Assembly: GCA_963710535.1 (NCBI GenBank)
Contig: CAVQAW010000008.1
Location: 1 to 64,000 of the forward strand
Direction of reading: 5' to 3'
Origin: Pelagihabitans sp963710535
GTDB lineage: Bacteria > Bacteroidota > Bacteroidia > Flavobacteriales > Flavobacteriaceae
DNA: 64,000 bases
Made by a program: the position numbers and the translations under genes. This document shows positions 51,990-60,492 of the stretch, one piece after another. Under the pieces are notes generated by a model. That model saw nothing but the letters and a program-made list of their open reading frames with translations. It was not told the origin of the DNA and made no database searches. Each line of letters starts with the position of its first letter. Position 1 is the stretch's first letter.

Positions 51990-53409
51990 CGGCGTATTCG
52001 ACATCATTCTGGAGTACATCAACATCGTTTTCTACGGGTTTACGATATGTCTGTTCCTTATTTTCAGCACCATGGCCTATTTGGCGACACGTAGCTCGAT
52101 CCATTACCGGCACAAGAATAGTTTCGGCGACATATCAAAGATCATGGCCTCCCCTTTGGCACCTAGTATCACCATTATTGCTCCGGCCTTTAACGAGGAG
52201 CTTACCATAGTACAGAATGTTCGTTCGCTGTTGTCGTTACAGTATGTGAACTACGAAGTGATGATCGTCAACGATGGGAGCAAGGACAATACGTTGCAGC
52301 GGCTGATCGAGGTTTACGATTTAGTGAAAATCGAACGTGACATCGATCCCGATTGGAAATCAAAACCCATCCGTGGCATCTATAAATCAAGGCATCGTCC
52401 GTTTTCTAAACTTACTGTTATCGATAAGGAAAACGGCGGTAAATCGGACGCGCTGAATACAGGCATGCAACTTTCCGAGAATAAATATATTGGATGTATC
52501 GATGTTGATTGTCTACTGCTGCCCGATGCCCTGCTACATGTGGTGAAGTCGTTTTTTCAACGGTCCAAAAAAAGGGTTATCGCCGTAGGCGGGGTCATAC
52601 GTGTCGCGAATTCTTGCAGGATATCGGGCGGGCAATTGGAAGAAATTCGCCTGCCCAAGAATTGGCTGGCCAGGTTTCAACTTTTGGAATATACCCGATC
52701 CTTTATTTTGGGCAGGATGGCCTGGGGGAAAATCGACAGCTTGTTGATCATCTCCGGCGCCTTTGGTTTTTTTGACCGGGAGATTGCCTTGGCGGTAGGG
52801 GGCTATGATACCGACACAGTGGGGGAGGACATGGAAATCGTTTTCAAGATGAGGCGATATATGCATGACAGAAAAGAAGCCTATACCATTGAATTTATAC
52901 CCGACCCGCTTTGTTGGACCGAAGTTCCCGAAAGTATCAAGATATTGGTAAATCAAAGAGATCGATGGGCAAGGGGCAATGTGGAAACGCTATATAAGCA
53001 CCGCGATATGTTTTTCAATTCTAAATTCGGACGGTTGGGCCTCCTCAGCTATCCCTATTGGTTTTTCTATGAATGGATGGCCCCGATACTTGAATTCACC
53101 GGTTTGATCTCAATCTTTTTGTTTTATTATCTGGGCATTCTCAATATTGACTTTTTTATCGCACTATCGGTAATGGTGTATGCTTTCGCCATGATGTTTT
53201 CATTTTACGCGATCCTGTGGGAAGTCTATTCGTACAAACAGTACAATAAAACGAAGGATATTTTGACCTTGATGCTCTTTGCACTGATAGAACCCTTTGT
53301 ATTTCACCCCATAGTCTCATTTTCGGCCATACGCGGCAATTATAAGAAGCTTTTCGGGCTTGAAGCAGGTTGGGGCGCCATAACACGTAAAGGATTTACC
53401 AAAGTTTAA
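51982..53409 (+). CDS. Processive family 2 glycosyltransferase (polysaccharide synthase)
   Basis: This inner-membrane synthase polymerises and extrudes a glycan, by analogy with hyaluronan, cellulose and poly-GlcNAc synthases. The 475 residues have one N-terminal helix (IVFYGFTICLFLIFSTMAYL) and a cytosolic GT-A domain with VNDGSKDNT, CIDVDCLL (D174, D176), GEDMEIV (D283) and the processivity motif QRDRW (325-329). Two to four C-terminal helices follow (LISIFLFYYLGILNIDFFIALSV, AMMFSFYAILW, MLFALIEPFVFHPIV). Sugar specificity is unknown. It overlaps the HEAT gene by eight bases and lies 4 bp before the LtaS-like gene. Confidence 0.92.
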   Translation: MDSGVFDIILEYINIVFYGFTICLFLIFSTMAYLATRSSIHYRHKNSFGDISKIMASPLAPSITIIAPAFNEELTIVQNVRSLLSLQYVNYEVMIVNDGSKDNTLQRLIEVYDLVKIERDIDPDWKSKPIRGIYKSRHRPFSKLTVIDKENGGKSDALNTGMQLSENKYIGCIDVDCLLLPDALLHVVKSFFQRSKKRVIAVGGVIRVANSCRISGGQLEEIRLPKNWLARFQLLEYTRSFILGRMAWGKIDSLLIISGAFGFFDREIALAVGGYDTDTVGEDMEIVFKMRRYMHDRKEAYTIEFIPDPLCWTEVPESIKILVNQRDRWARGNVETLYKHRDMFFNSKFGRLGLLSYPYWFFYEWMAPILEFTGLISIFLFYYLGILNIDFFIALSVMVYAFAMMFSFYAILWEVYSYKQYNKTKDILTLMLFALIEPFVFHPIVSFSAIRGNYKKLFGLEAGWGAITRKGFTKV

Positions 53410-53413
53410 GCGA

Positions 53414-55801
53414 ATGAATACGAGCCATTTAGATAGGTATACCCTTAAGCACTACTCCAGATTGATGATTTCTTTCTTTGGCTGTTTGGCGGTGCTCACG
53501 GTTTTTCAATATTCCGCACTTTATTTCAAAGGGGTGGTCGATACCATATTTGGTTCAAGTATTCTCATTGCCATGGTGCATCAAATCGGGTTTACCGCCA
53601 TAGTGGGCATCATACTCACCTTCCCCTTCAATTTTTGGGAGAATTTCAGGCCGAGATACGGTTTTGTGGTTACCATAGTGGTACTGATGTTACTCTTGAT
53701 CATAGAAACCATGTTAATCGCCTATTTCATTACCACCCTGGTTCCCTTGGGGTCGGATTTATTGGGGTATAGTCTCAGTGATATCAAGATCACCCTGTCC
53801 AATTCGGGCGGCCAATCGCTCTATGTTGTTTTGGCAGTGGCGGTCACCGCCGGACTGTTCATTGGTTTTTATAAAATCACCTCCAAATTCTATCATCGTA
53901 TCAGCAAAATGTATCCTTTTACTATCATCCTGTTCAGTCTTTTTGTAGCGACTTTGTTCAGTGAAGGGAAGCCGATCAACCAGAATAAGACGCAATATCT
54001 GACGATCAACCTGTATCAAAGTACCACGGAAGACAACTCTTATGTGTCCGATGAGGAATACCCTTTGATCAAAAGACCGGAAATGCCGGATGTTTTGGGA
54101 TCCTATTTTAACCTGAAGCAACAAAAGCCCAACATCGTGTTTATCATGGTAGAGGGGCTGGGCCGGGATTTTGTCGGAGAAGGAGCAGAATATGGCGGAT
54201 TTACGCCATTCCTTGATTCATTGACCACCAAATCGCTCTATTGGGAGAATTGCTTGAGCACCACGGGAAGAACCTTTGGTGTACTTCCTGGAATGTATGG
54301 TTCCCTGCCTTTTGGAAAAAGCGGTTTTATGGAATTGGACGAATATCCCAACAAACTGACCCTCTTCGGCATACTGAAGAACAACGGATACCGCACTTCT
54401 TTTTATCAGGGCACCAATAGCACTTTCGACAATGTAGATCGTTTTTTACGAAGTGAGGAAGTCGATTTTGTATTGGACAAATCCGGTTTCGGCAGCAATT
54501 TCAAACTGCAGGCCGAAGATGCGGCCGGATTCTCGTGGGGTTATCCGGATAAAGAGTTGTTTAAAAAGAGCATGAGCCTCCCCCGCGATGAAAACCAGCC
54601 CAGAATGGAAGTCTATATGACCATTAGTACCCATGAACCTTTTGAACCCCCCAGTCCGGAGTACTACAAAAAACGGGTAGGGGAATTTGTTGAAAAGGGC
54701 AACTATTCCTCGAAGATGAGGCGGGTCATTGAAAAGAACGATGGGGTGTTCGGCAGTCTTTTGTATACCGACGATGCCTTAAAATGGGTTTTTGAAGCTT
54801 ATAAAAGGCAGCCCAATTATGAAAACACCATCTTCGTGGTTACCGGTGATCATAGGCTTATTCCCATCCCTCAGCGCAATGCCTTGAGCCGTTTCCATGT
54901 GCCGTTGATCATTTATAGCCCGCTGTTGAAGACGACGAGGAAGATGAGTTCGGTTTCCTCACACTTCGATGTCGCCCCGACGCTTTTGGCCATGCTCGAT
55001 AAAGCCTATAAATTGAAAATGCCAAAAAAAGTGGCATGGATGGGAGGGTCATTGGATACCCAGGAAGCGTTCAGGTCCATCAAGGATATTCCATTGATGC
55101 GCAATAAGAACGAATTGAAAGAATACATCAGCGGCACTAAGCTATATACCGATGGCAATGTGATGGAATTCGATGAAAACATGGATCTCAGTGCTTCGTT
55201 TGGGGGCAATTCGAAATTGGAAAGTAAATTGGACAATTTTAAGGCCATGAACCAATATGTGACCACCAACAACAAGATCATTCCCGACAGTCTTGCCATT
55301 TTCACCGAGGAGAAGACGACCTTCAAGGGTACCGAAATCGTATGGATCAACAGTGTATACAACGGCCAAAACATCGATAAGGCCTATTTCAAGGCAAGGG
55401 ACTTTGCCTTCGATAAAGACTATGAGAAGGCATTATTGCTCTGTCGTTACATCCTTTCGGAGAAACCCGGTCATATCGACACTAAAATACTCATGGGCAG
55501 AATCAATGCTTGGGAGGGTGCACGCGAAAAATCGATTGAGATCTTACGCGATTGTATAAACATGAACCCCAACTACATCGATTCCTATTCGGCACTTTTC
55601 GATGTATATTTTTGGGAAGGAAAAGATCAAGAGGCGATGGACCTTATCCAAACCGTACAACAGAACAGTTCTGATGTCAAAGAAATTGCCGACAAGATCG
55701 AGAGGGCCAGAAAGGAATACGGGAAACGAAAGAATACGGCCTCCATCCAAGAAATACAAACCATTGAAACCGTGACCGATGCGGTCACCACCGACCATTG
55801 A
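53414..55801 (+). CDS. LtaS/MdoB-like phosphotransferase with C-terminal TPR
   Basis: This is a sulfatase-fold membrane enzyme expected to move phosphoglycerol or phosphoethanolamine onto a glycan in the periplasm. The 795 residues have about five N-terminal helices (to ~175). In the catalytic domain the metal Glu is in IMVEGLGRDF (E247), the threonine nucleophile in STTGRTFGV (T287), and VVTGDHR supplies D479 and H480. The last ~130 residues form TPR-like helices (GRINAWEGAREKSIEIL, DVYFWEGKDQEAMDLIQ) that resemble the N-terminal repeats of the next protein. The TPR extension is unusual for LtaS relatives. The stop overlaps the yaiO-like ATG by one base. Confidence 0.87.
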   Translation: MNTSHLDRYTLKHYSRLMISFFGCLAVLTVFQYSALYFKGVVDTIFGSSILIAMVHQIGFTAIVGIILTFPFNFWENFRPRYGFVVTIVVLMLLLIIETMLIAYFITTLVPLGSDLLGYSLSDIKITLSNSGGQSLYVVLAVAVTAGLFIGFYKITSKFYHRISKMYPFTIILFSLFVATLFSEGKPINQNKTQYLTINLYQSTTEDNSYVSDEEYPLIKRPEMPDVLGSYFNLKQQKPNIVFIMVEGLGRDFVGEGAEYGGFTPFLDSLTTKSLYWENCLSTTGRTFGVLPGMYGSLPFGKSGFMELDEYPNKLTLFGILKNNGYRTSFYQGTNSTFDNVDRFLRSEEVDFVLDKSGFGSNFKLQAEDAAGFSWGYPDKELFKKSMSLPRDENQPRMEVYMTISTHEPFEPPSPEYYKKRVGEFVEKGNYSSKMRRVIEKNDGVFGSLLYTDDALKWVFEAYKRQPNYENTIFVVTGDHRLIPIPQRNALSRFHVPLIIYSPLLKTTRKMSSVSSHFDVAPTLLAMLDKAYKLKMPKKVAWMGGSLDTQEAFRSIKDIPLMRNKNELKEYISGTKLYTDGNVMEFDENMDLSASFGGNSKLESKLDNFKAMNQYVTTNNKIIPDSLAIFTEEKTTFKGTEIVWINSVYNGQNIDKAYFKARDFAFDKDYEKALLLCRYILSEKPGHIDTKILMGRINAWEGAREKSIEILRDCINMNPNYIDSYSALFDVYFWEGKDQEAMDLIQTVQQNSSDVKEIADKIERARKEYGKRKNTASIQEIQTIETVTDAVTTDH

Positions 55802-57141
55802 TGCGAAAAATACGATACCATATCATCATTTTGCTCGGGATGTTCCTCACATCGGCAGCAGCCCAAGATCTTAAGGATGATCTTGACACCGCCAGTGTTT
55901 TTAAAGCGGCAGAGGACCTTGCCTTTAATGGCGATATCGTCGCGGCCCGTGGTATCCTGGAATCCATCGATTCGGATCGATCTGCCAACGCGGAATCCGG
56001 AGCGCTTTTGGCGCGCATTTATAGTTGGGAAGGCCAATATGACAAAGCCAGGGATCGTTTCAACAGCATCACCTCAAATGACCGTGGGAACGCAGATGCT
56101 TGGATTGCCGCCATCAAGAACGAGCTCTATGCCAACAACGATGCAACCGCACTCGGCTTGTCGAATAAGGCGCTCTTTTACTTGAAAGAAAATGACGAGG
56201 TGACAAGGCTAAGGGGCCTTGCCCTAAATAACATCGAGAACCATACCTATCCCGAATGGGACACAGAGGACGCAATCAAAGTTCCCAAGGTGCCCGAGAA
56301 AATCGAAACCCGGGCTGAAGGAAAGGCGATTCAGGCGAAAAATGCATTGGATCCAACAGGCGCCATCGTTGAGGGCCAACCTGATAAGGCGGATCCGGAA
56401 AAAACCATCTCGCGCAACCGCGTGGCCATTGCCAATTCCTTTTCGATCTTCGATGCGGTGTATGACCCAATGGTATTTTCAAGCATTTCATACCGGCGAC
56501 AGACCAAATTCGGCAGTATCATTCCACGGATCAATTATAGCAACCGTTTGAACAAGAACGGAATCCAGTATGACCTCGATCTTTACCCTAAATTGGCCAA
56601 ACGCCTCTATGCCTATCTCAACTATGGGTATTCCAGAGCTTCGATTTACCCAAGTCAAAAAGTAGGGGGAGACCTTTATGCCAATTTGCCGGGAGCGATA
56701 GAAGTCTCAGCCGGCATGCGCTATATCAACTTTGAGACCAGGAACATCACGGTGGTGACCAATTCTTTGGGTTATTATCGTGGCAATTATTATTTCTCAC
56801 TCCGTTCATACATCACCCCGCAATCGAACAATTTGACACGTGTTTCGGGGAACCTGTTGGTTCGGAAGTATCTAAAGGACGCCGAAAGTTTTATCGGGGT
56901 GAACGCTGGCCTGGGCTATTCCCCGGAGCTCAGACAACTCAGGGACGGGGACGAACTTCTATCAGAAACCTTGCTCTATATAGAATCGCAGCGATTGAGC
57001 TTCGAATATCAGTTCTCTGCCAAAAACACGCCCAATATTTATAGGGCCAATCTTGGGGTAACCCGCCAAGAGCTGGTGTTCGATACCGGCAACTACTTCT
57101 GGTCGATCTCGGCCGGAATTACCTATCAGGTTAAATTTTAG
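55801..57141 (+). CDS. YaiO-family outer-membrane beta-barrel protein with N-terminal TPR
   Basis: It is probably the outer-membrane exit pore of the polysaccharide system. The 446 residues start at ATG 55801 (a TTG one codon earlier overlaps the upstream stop). A signal peptide (IIILLGMFLTSAAAQ) comes first, then TPR helices with the YaiO-type ARIYSWEGQYDKARDRF. A ~100-residue linker precedes a barrel of alternating strands beginning near RNRVAIANSFSIFDAVYDP and ending ISAGITYQVKF with a terminal Phe, as expected for BAM substrates. The pairing of a YaiO barrel with a processive GT2 recalls the E. coli yaiO-yaiP neighbourhood. Confidence 0.85.
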   Translation: MRKIRYHIIILLGMFLTSAAAQDLKDDLDTASVFKAAEDLAFNGDIVAARGILESIDSDRSANAESGALLARIYSWEGQYDKARDRFNSITSNDRGNADAWIAAIKNELYANNDATALGLSNKALFYLKENDEVTRLRGLALNNIENHTYPEWDTEDAIKVPKVPEKIETRAEGKAIQAKNALDPTGAIVEGQPDKADPEKTISRNRVAIANSFSIFDAVYDPMVFSSISYRRQTKFGSIIPRINYSNRLNKNGIQYDLDLYPKLAKRLYAYLNYGYSRASIYPSQKVGGDLYANLPGAIEVSAGMRYINFETRNITVVTNSLGYYRGNYYFSLRSYITPQSNNLTRVSGNLLVRKYLKDAESFIGVNAGLGYSPELRQLRDGDELLSETLLYIESQRLSFEYQFSAKNTPNIYRANLGVTRQELVFDTGNYFWSISAGITYQVKF

Positions 57142-57249
57142 TGCTTCAAAGGGCCGGGTAGTCAAAAAATCAAAGGATTTAACAACATATTAACCGCCTA
57201 GATTGATAGGTTTCACAACAAAAACCGTCCGATACACCACAATTAATTG

Positions 57250-57277
57250 TTGGCATTTAACGTTATAGCTATGTTTA
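57250..57277 (+). promoter_or_regulatory. Possible promoter of the microprotein pair
   Basis: TTG (57250-57252), 17 bases, then TATGTTTA (57270-57277) resembles TTTG-N-TAnnTTTG with one mismatch in the -7. It lies 75 bp before the first microprotein ATG. Confidence 0.3.
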
Positions 57278-57352
57278 CAGCATATTACTTGAAGCCCAAT
57301 TCAAATAATAAGGAAACCAAATCTGAAATATTAACCTAACCTATCAAGCCAC

Positions 57353-57451
57353 ATGCTCTACGACACCTATGGAGAGGAATATTTAAATTTTCTCCAGGAT
57401 TTAAATGAAATTTTAAGTTTAAACGAATTGGTAGAGCTCGACTATATGTAG
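57353..57451 (+). CDS. Predicted 32-residue acidic microprotein, first of a tandem pair
   Basis: ATG 57353 to TAG 57449-57451 encodes 32 residues, mostly one acidic amphipathic helix (YLNFLQDLNEILSLNELVEL). The product of the next small frame is clearly similar: YLNFLQDLNEIL aligns with YMNFIESLNEIL without gaps, followed by a shared LxxNELxELDY / FEINKLNY-like end. Two neighbouring frames of the same size and similar sequence are hard to explain by chance. No Shine-Dalgarno is present, as is usual here. It lies 211 bp after the YaiO gene and may have its own promoter. The function is unknown. Confidence 0.55.
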   Translation: MLYDTYGEEYLNFLQDLNEILSLNELVELDYM

Positions 57452-57488
57452 TCTGGCCCTGCACCCCAAATTCACAAAACCTACAGTT

Positions 57489-57590
57489 ATGGCAAGTCAA
57501 AACCCCGATAATGCTGCGTACATGAATTTCATCGAAAGTTTAAATGAAATTCTTACCGATTTTGAAATCAATAAATTGAATTACTCTTAA
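57489..57590 (+). CDS. Predicted 33-residue acidic microprotein, second of a tandem pair
   Basis: ATG 57489 to TAA 57588-57590 encodes 33 residues: a polar start (ASQNPDNAA), then YMNFIESLNEILTDFEINKL. Tyr, Asn-Phe, Leu-Asn-Glu-Ile-Leu and the closing Leu-x-Tyr are shared with the first microprotein 37 bp upstream. A strong terminator begins 28 bp after the stop, which is the position expected for the last gene of a transcript. There is no signal peptide or transmembrane helix, so it should be cytosolic and is probably a binding peptide. Confidence 0.58.
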   Translation: MASQNPDNAAYMNFIESLNEILTDFEINKLNYS

Positions 57591-57617
57591 GTGTTTATTA
57601 TAGTGATTGTTCAAAGG

Positions 57618-57650
57618 AAAAAGGGCTGTCGATTCGACAGCCCTTTTTTT
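57618..57650. terminator. Bidirectional rho-independent terminator
   Basis: A 14-bp stem, AAAAAGGGCTGTCG (57618-57631) and CGACAGCCCTTTTT (57635-57648) with an ATT loop, is followed by a T-tract. It ends the microprotein transcript and, read the other way, the rpoD transcript. Confidence 0.92.
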
Positions 57651-57672
57651 ATTGGTCTTATTAGTCTTTATC

Positions 57673-58536
57673 CTAGCCCAAGTAGGTCTTCAGCATTTTG
57701 CTCCTGGTATTGTGGCGTAATTTTCTTATCGCCTTTTCACGTATTTGACGCACGCGTTCCCGGGTAAGGTCGAATGTCAATCCAATTTCCGCCAGCGTCA
57801 TCGACTGTTGGTCCCCAATCCCATAATACAGTTTCACCACATCGGCCTCTCTGGGTGACAAGGTCTCCAATGCCCGGTTGATTTCGGTATTCAGCGATTG
57901 CTGCATCAATACATTATCGGGTTTGGGCGATTCCCCTGACCGTACAACATCGTACAAATTGGAATCTTCGCCTTCCCTAAGAGGGGCATCCATAGAAATA
58001 TGGCGCCCGGCATTCTTCAACGACTGCCGAACCTCGTTTACGGTCATTTCCAGCTCTTGGGCAATTTCTTCGGCCGAAGGGGGCCGTTCGTGGGCCTGTT
58101 CCAAATACGAAAAGGCCTTTTTGATTTTATTGATAGAACCGATTTTGTTCAACGGCAATCGCACGACCCGTGATTGCTCTGCAAGTGCCTGCAATATAGA
58201 TTGTCGGATCCACCATACCGCATAGGAAATAAATTTAAAGCCCCTTGTTTCATCGAATCTTTTCGCGGCCTTTACGAGGCCAACATTGCCTTCATTGATC
58301 AAATCCGGCAAGGTAAGACCTTGATTTTGGTACTGTTTGGCCACCGACACCACAAAGCGAAGGTTGGCAGTCGTTAATTTTTCCAAAGCCGCTTGATCTC
58401 CATCCCTTATTTTCTGAGCCAATTCAACTTCCTCACTTGCCGTGATCAGGCCTATTTTGCTGATATCTTGCAGGTACTTGTCCAATGATTTCGATTCACG
58501 ATTGGTGACCTGCTTGATAATCTTTAGTTGCCTCAT
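57673..58536 (-). CDS. rpoD: Primary sigma factor RpoD/SigA
   Basis: This is the housekeeping sigma-70 subunit of RNA polymerase. At 287 residues it is the short Bacteroidota form with no region 1.1. Region 1.2 is SLDKYLQDISKIGLITASEE, region 2 contains LRFVVSVAKQYQNQGLTLPDLINEGNVGL and FKFISYAVWWIRQSI (2.3/2.4), region 3 runs through HERPPSAEEIAQEL, and region 4.2 has the helix-turn-helix MTLAEIGLTFDLTRERVRQIREKAIRKL (in parts). This sigma recognises the TTTG / TAnnTTTG elements noted in this annotation. Confidence 0.97.
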   Translation of the reverse strand: MRQLKIIKQVTNRESKSLDKYLQDISKIGLITASEEVELAQKIRDGDQAALEKLTTANLRFVVSVAKQYQNQGLTLPDLINEGNVGLVKAAKRFDETRGFKFISYAVWWIRQSILQALAEQSRVVRLPLNKIGSINKIKKAFSYLEQAHERPPSAEEIAQELEMTVNEVRQSLKNAGRHISMDAPLREGEDSNLYDVVRSGESPKPDNVLMQQSLNTEINRALETLSPREADVVKLYYGIGDQQSMTLAEIGLTFDLTRERVRQIREKAIRKLRHNTRSKMLKTYLG

Positions 58537-58858
58537 ATATTTTGTGTATTTTTTTTAAGGTTACAATAAGACATCATGATACATTTTTATTGCCTCTTAT
58601 CCAAAGGAATTAAGGTATTATTATACATATTTTATGAGTTGGTTGGCATTTGTGCGCGAGATTCGATAGATATTGGTAAAAAGACTTGGGCAGACCCTAT
58701 TTTTTAGGTAATATTCTGTAGCATTTAATGACCGTTTTGAATAAAATATTCCGAATATTGATCAATAAAGGTTGGAATTCCACTGCGGACATGTCAATTT
58801 TTTAAGAAAACTGGGCGATGACCTCTGTTTTTTGTCAAGATAATATACCAAGTGTTTC
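58537..58858. other. Divergent regulatory region of rpoD and the DUF6155 gene
   Basis: This 322-bp AT-rich gap contains no gene or RNA that I can support. It must hold the promoters of rpoD and of the DUF6155 gene, though neither shows a clean -33/-7 pair. A perfect 15-base palindrome is listed separately. Confidence 0.4.
58745..58759. promoter_or_regulatory. 15-bp palindrome AATATTC-C-GAATATT
   Basis: A perfect 7+1+7 palindrome lies between the divergent rpoD and DUF6155 starts. It has the shape of a dimeric-repressor operator. AT-rich DNA makes such palindromes fairly common, so this is weak. Confidence 0.25.
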
Positions 58859-59368
58859 ATGAGCAAAAGGCATTTAAAAAAATACTTGAGCGGGCTAAGA
58901 AAACCTGAATTGGAACATCAATTGATGGACCTATATGTTCGTTTTCCGGCAGTCAAGGCCTATTACGACTTTGTATTCAATCCGAAAGAGGATAAGTTGA
59001 TCCAGGAAGCCAAAACCAAGATATCCAACGAGTACTTTCCCCTGAAAAGGAAACGACCGAAGGCCAGGCGTTCCGTGGCCCAGAAATTTATCAAGCATTT
59101 TAAACTTTTAGGAGTAGATCCGCATTTGATTGCCGATGTCATGCTCTACAATCTCGAAACGGCCCAAGCATTTGCCATCGATAGGAATCTGCCCGATTCT
59201 TTCTTTAAAAGCATGTCGAACTCGTTTACGGAGGCGGTTCATTACGTGTCTGTGAATGGTTTATTGGTCGATTTTAAGGAAAGGATAGTGGAAATATTCA
59301 GGAAGGTACAGGAGCGGGAATGGCCCAATGGGGAAGATTTTGCAAGGGCACTCGATATCATAGATTGA
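58859..59368 (+). CDS. DUF6155 family protein
   Basis: The 169 residues are all-helical and cytosolic. Family-like segments are SKRHLKKYLSGLRKPELEHQLMDLY, VKAYYDFVFNPKEDKLIQEAK, the basic PLKRKRPKARRSVAQKFIKHF and GVDPHLIADVMLYNLETAQAF. The strongly basic patch suggests binding to nucleic acid or an acidic partner. No function is established for this family. It is divergent from rpoD and 55 bp before the ghrA-like gene. Confidence 0.8.
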   Translation: MSKRHLKKYLSGLRKPELEHQLMDLYVRFPAVKAYYDFVFNPKEDKLIQEAKTKISNEYFPLKRKRPKARRSVAQKFIKHFKLLGVDPHLIADVMLYNLETAQAFAIDRNLPDSFFKSMSNSFTEAVHYVSVNGLLVDFKERIVEIFRKVQEREWPNGEDFARALDIID

Positions 59369-59423
59369 CTTAGAACACAACAACATAGATTGATATTACC
59401 GCAACTCAAAAACCTTTGATATT

Positions 59424-60353
59424 ATGGCCATTGTGATCATTAGGCAAGATGATAAAATAGAGACCTGGATGCGCGCCCTGAAAGCGGCCGCACCTGAGAT
59501 TCCCGTTTACAACTATTTAAAGGACCCACCAAAAGATGAAATCGATATGGCTTTGGTCTGGAAACATCCCAAAGGTGTCCTGAACCAATATCCCAACCTG
59601 AAATGTATTTCCTCTTCTGGCGCAGGGGTCGATTTTATCTTTGAAGACCCTACCGCCCCAAAAAAATTGCCGATTACCCGTGTCGTCGATCCCATGCTGG
59701 CCAGCGATATGTCAGAACACGTCATAGCGCTGATATTTGCCTATTTAAAAAACCTGAACCAATATAAGCTGGATCAAGTCAATAGGGTCTGGAACCCGTT
59801 GAATTACCGTCGCATTGCTGATTTTACCATAGGGATATTGGGGTTGGGCGAATTGGGCAAACCTTTGGCCAAAGATTTGCTCCATTTGGGCTTCAAAGTA
59901 CAGGGCTGGTCCCAAACCAAAAAGGAAATCGATAGTGTAAAAAGTTTCACAGGATCCAAAGAACGCCAAAGCTTTTTGAAAAGCACACAGATTCTGGTAT
60001 GTCTCTTGCCTTTGACAGAGGAAACCTCGGGCATTTTGAACAGCGGCCTTTTCCAGCAACTGCCCAAGGGCGCCTATGTGATCAATGTGGCCAGGGGAGG
60101 GCACTTGGTCGACAATGATTTACTTGATCAACTTAAATCTGGACATATTTCCGGGGCAGCGCTCGATGTCTACCATCAAGAACCCCTCCCCATCGATCAT
60201 CCGTTTTGGGCACATCCCAAGATACATATGAGTCCGCATTGCGCCAGTGTATCGGACACGGCATCGGTAGTGCCACAAATTATAGAGAATTATAACAGAT
60301 TGCTGGCCGGGAGACCCTTGTTACATCAGGTTTCCAGAACCCGTGGGTATTGA
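59424..60353 (+). CDS. 2-hydroxyacid dehydrogenase, GhrA-like (glyoxylate/hydroxypyruvate reductase)
   Basis: It reduces glyoxylate, hydroxypyruvate or related keto acids with NAD(P)H. The 309 residues have the substrate domain SSSGAGVDFIFEDP and the Rossmann motif GILGLGELGKPLAKDL (about 137-152). The arginine of the active site lies in INVARGGHLVDNDLL. ALDVYHQEPLPIDHPFW contains the Glu, and MSPHCAS the catalytic His. The short length and WSQTKK loop place it near the GhrA subgroup. The physiological substrate is uncertain. Confidence 0.88.
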   Translation: MAIVIIRQDDKIETWMRALKAAAPEIPVYNYLKDPPKDEIDMALVWKHPKGVLNQYPNLKCISSSGAGVDFIFEDPTAPKKLPITRVVDPMLASDMSEHVIALIFAYLKNLNQYKLDQVNRVWNPLNYRRIADFTIGILGLGELGKPLAKDLLHLGFKVQGWSQTKKEIDSVKSFTGSKERQSFLKSTQILVCLLPLTEETSGILNSGLFQQLPKGAYVINVARGGHLVDNDLLDQLKSGHISGAALDVYHQEPLPIDHPFWAHPKIHMSPHCASVSDTASVVPQIIENYNRLLAGRPLLHQVSRTRGY

Positions 60354-60422
60354 TAGGCACCCAATTCTCCATTTGAATTTTGGATTTCCGTCCATATTTT
60401 TTCGGTAAGGATAAAATTGTTC

Positions 60423-60430
60423 TAATTTTG
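60423..60430 (+). promoter_or_regulatory. -7 element (TAATTTTG) of the SF2 helicase gene
   Basis: An exact TAnnTTTG match lies 63 bp before the TTG start at 60493. The -33 region is T-rich (TTTTTTCGG) without a clean TTTG. Confidence 0.4.
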
Positions 60431-60492
60431 CAAAATTGTGGTGTTCGCATTTGCTACCCACACAATAATCAAAATTTAATCCGCCCGCCTAC

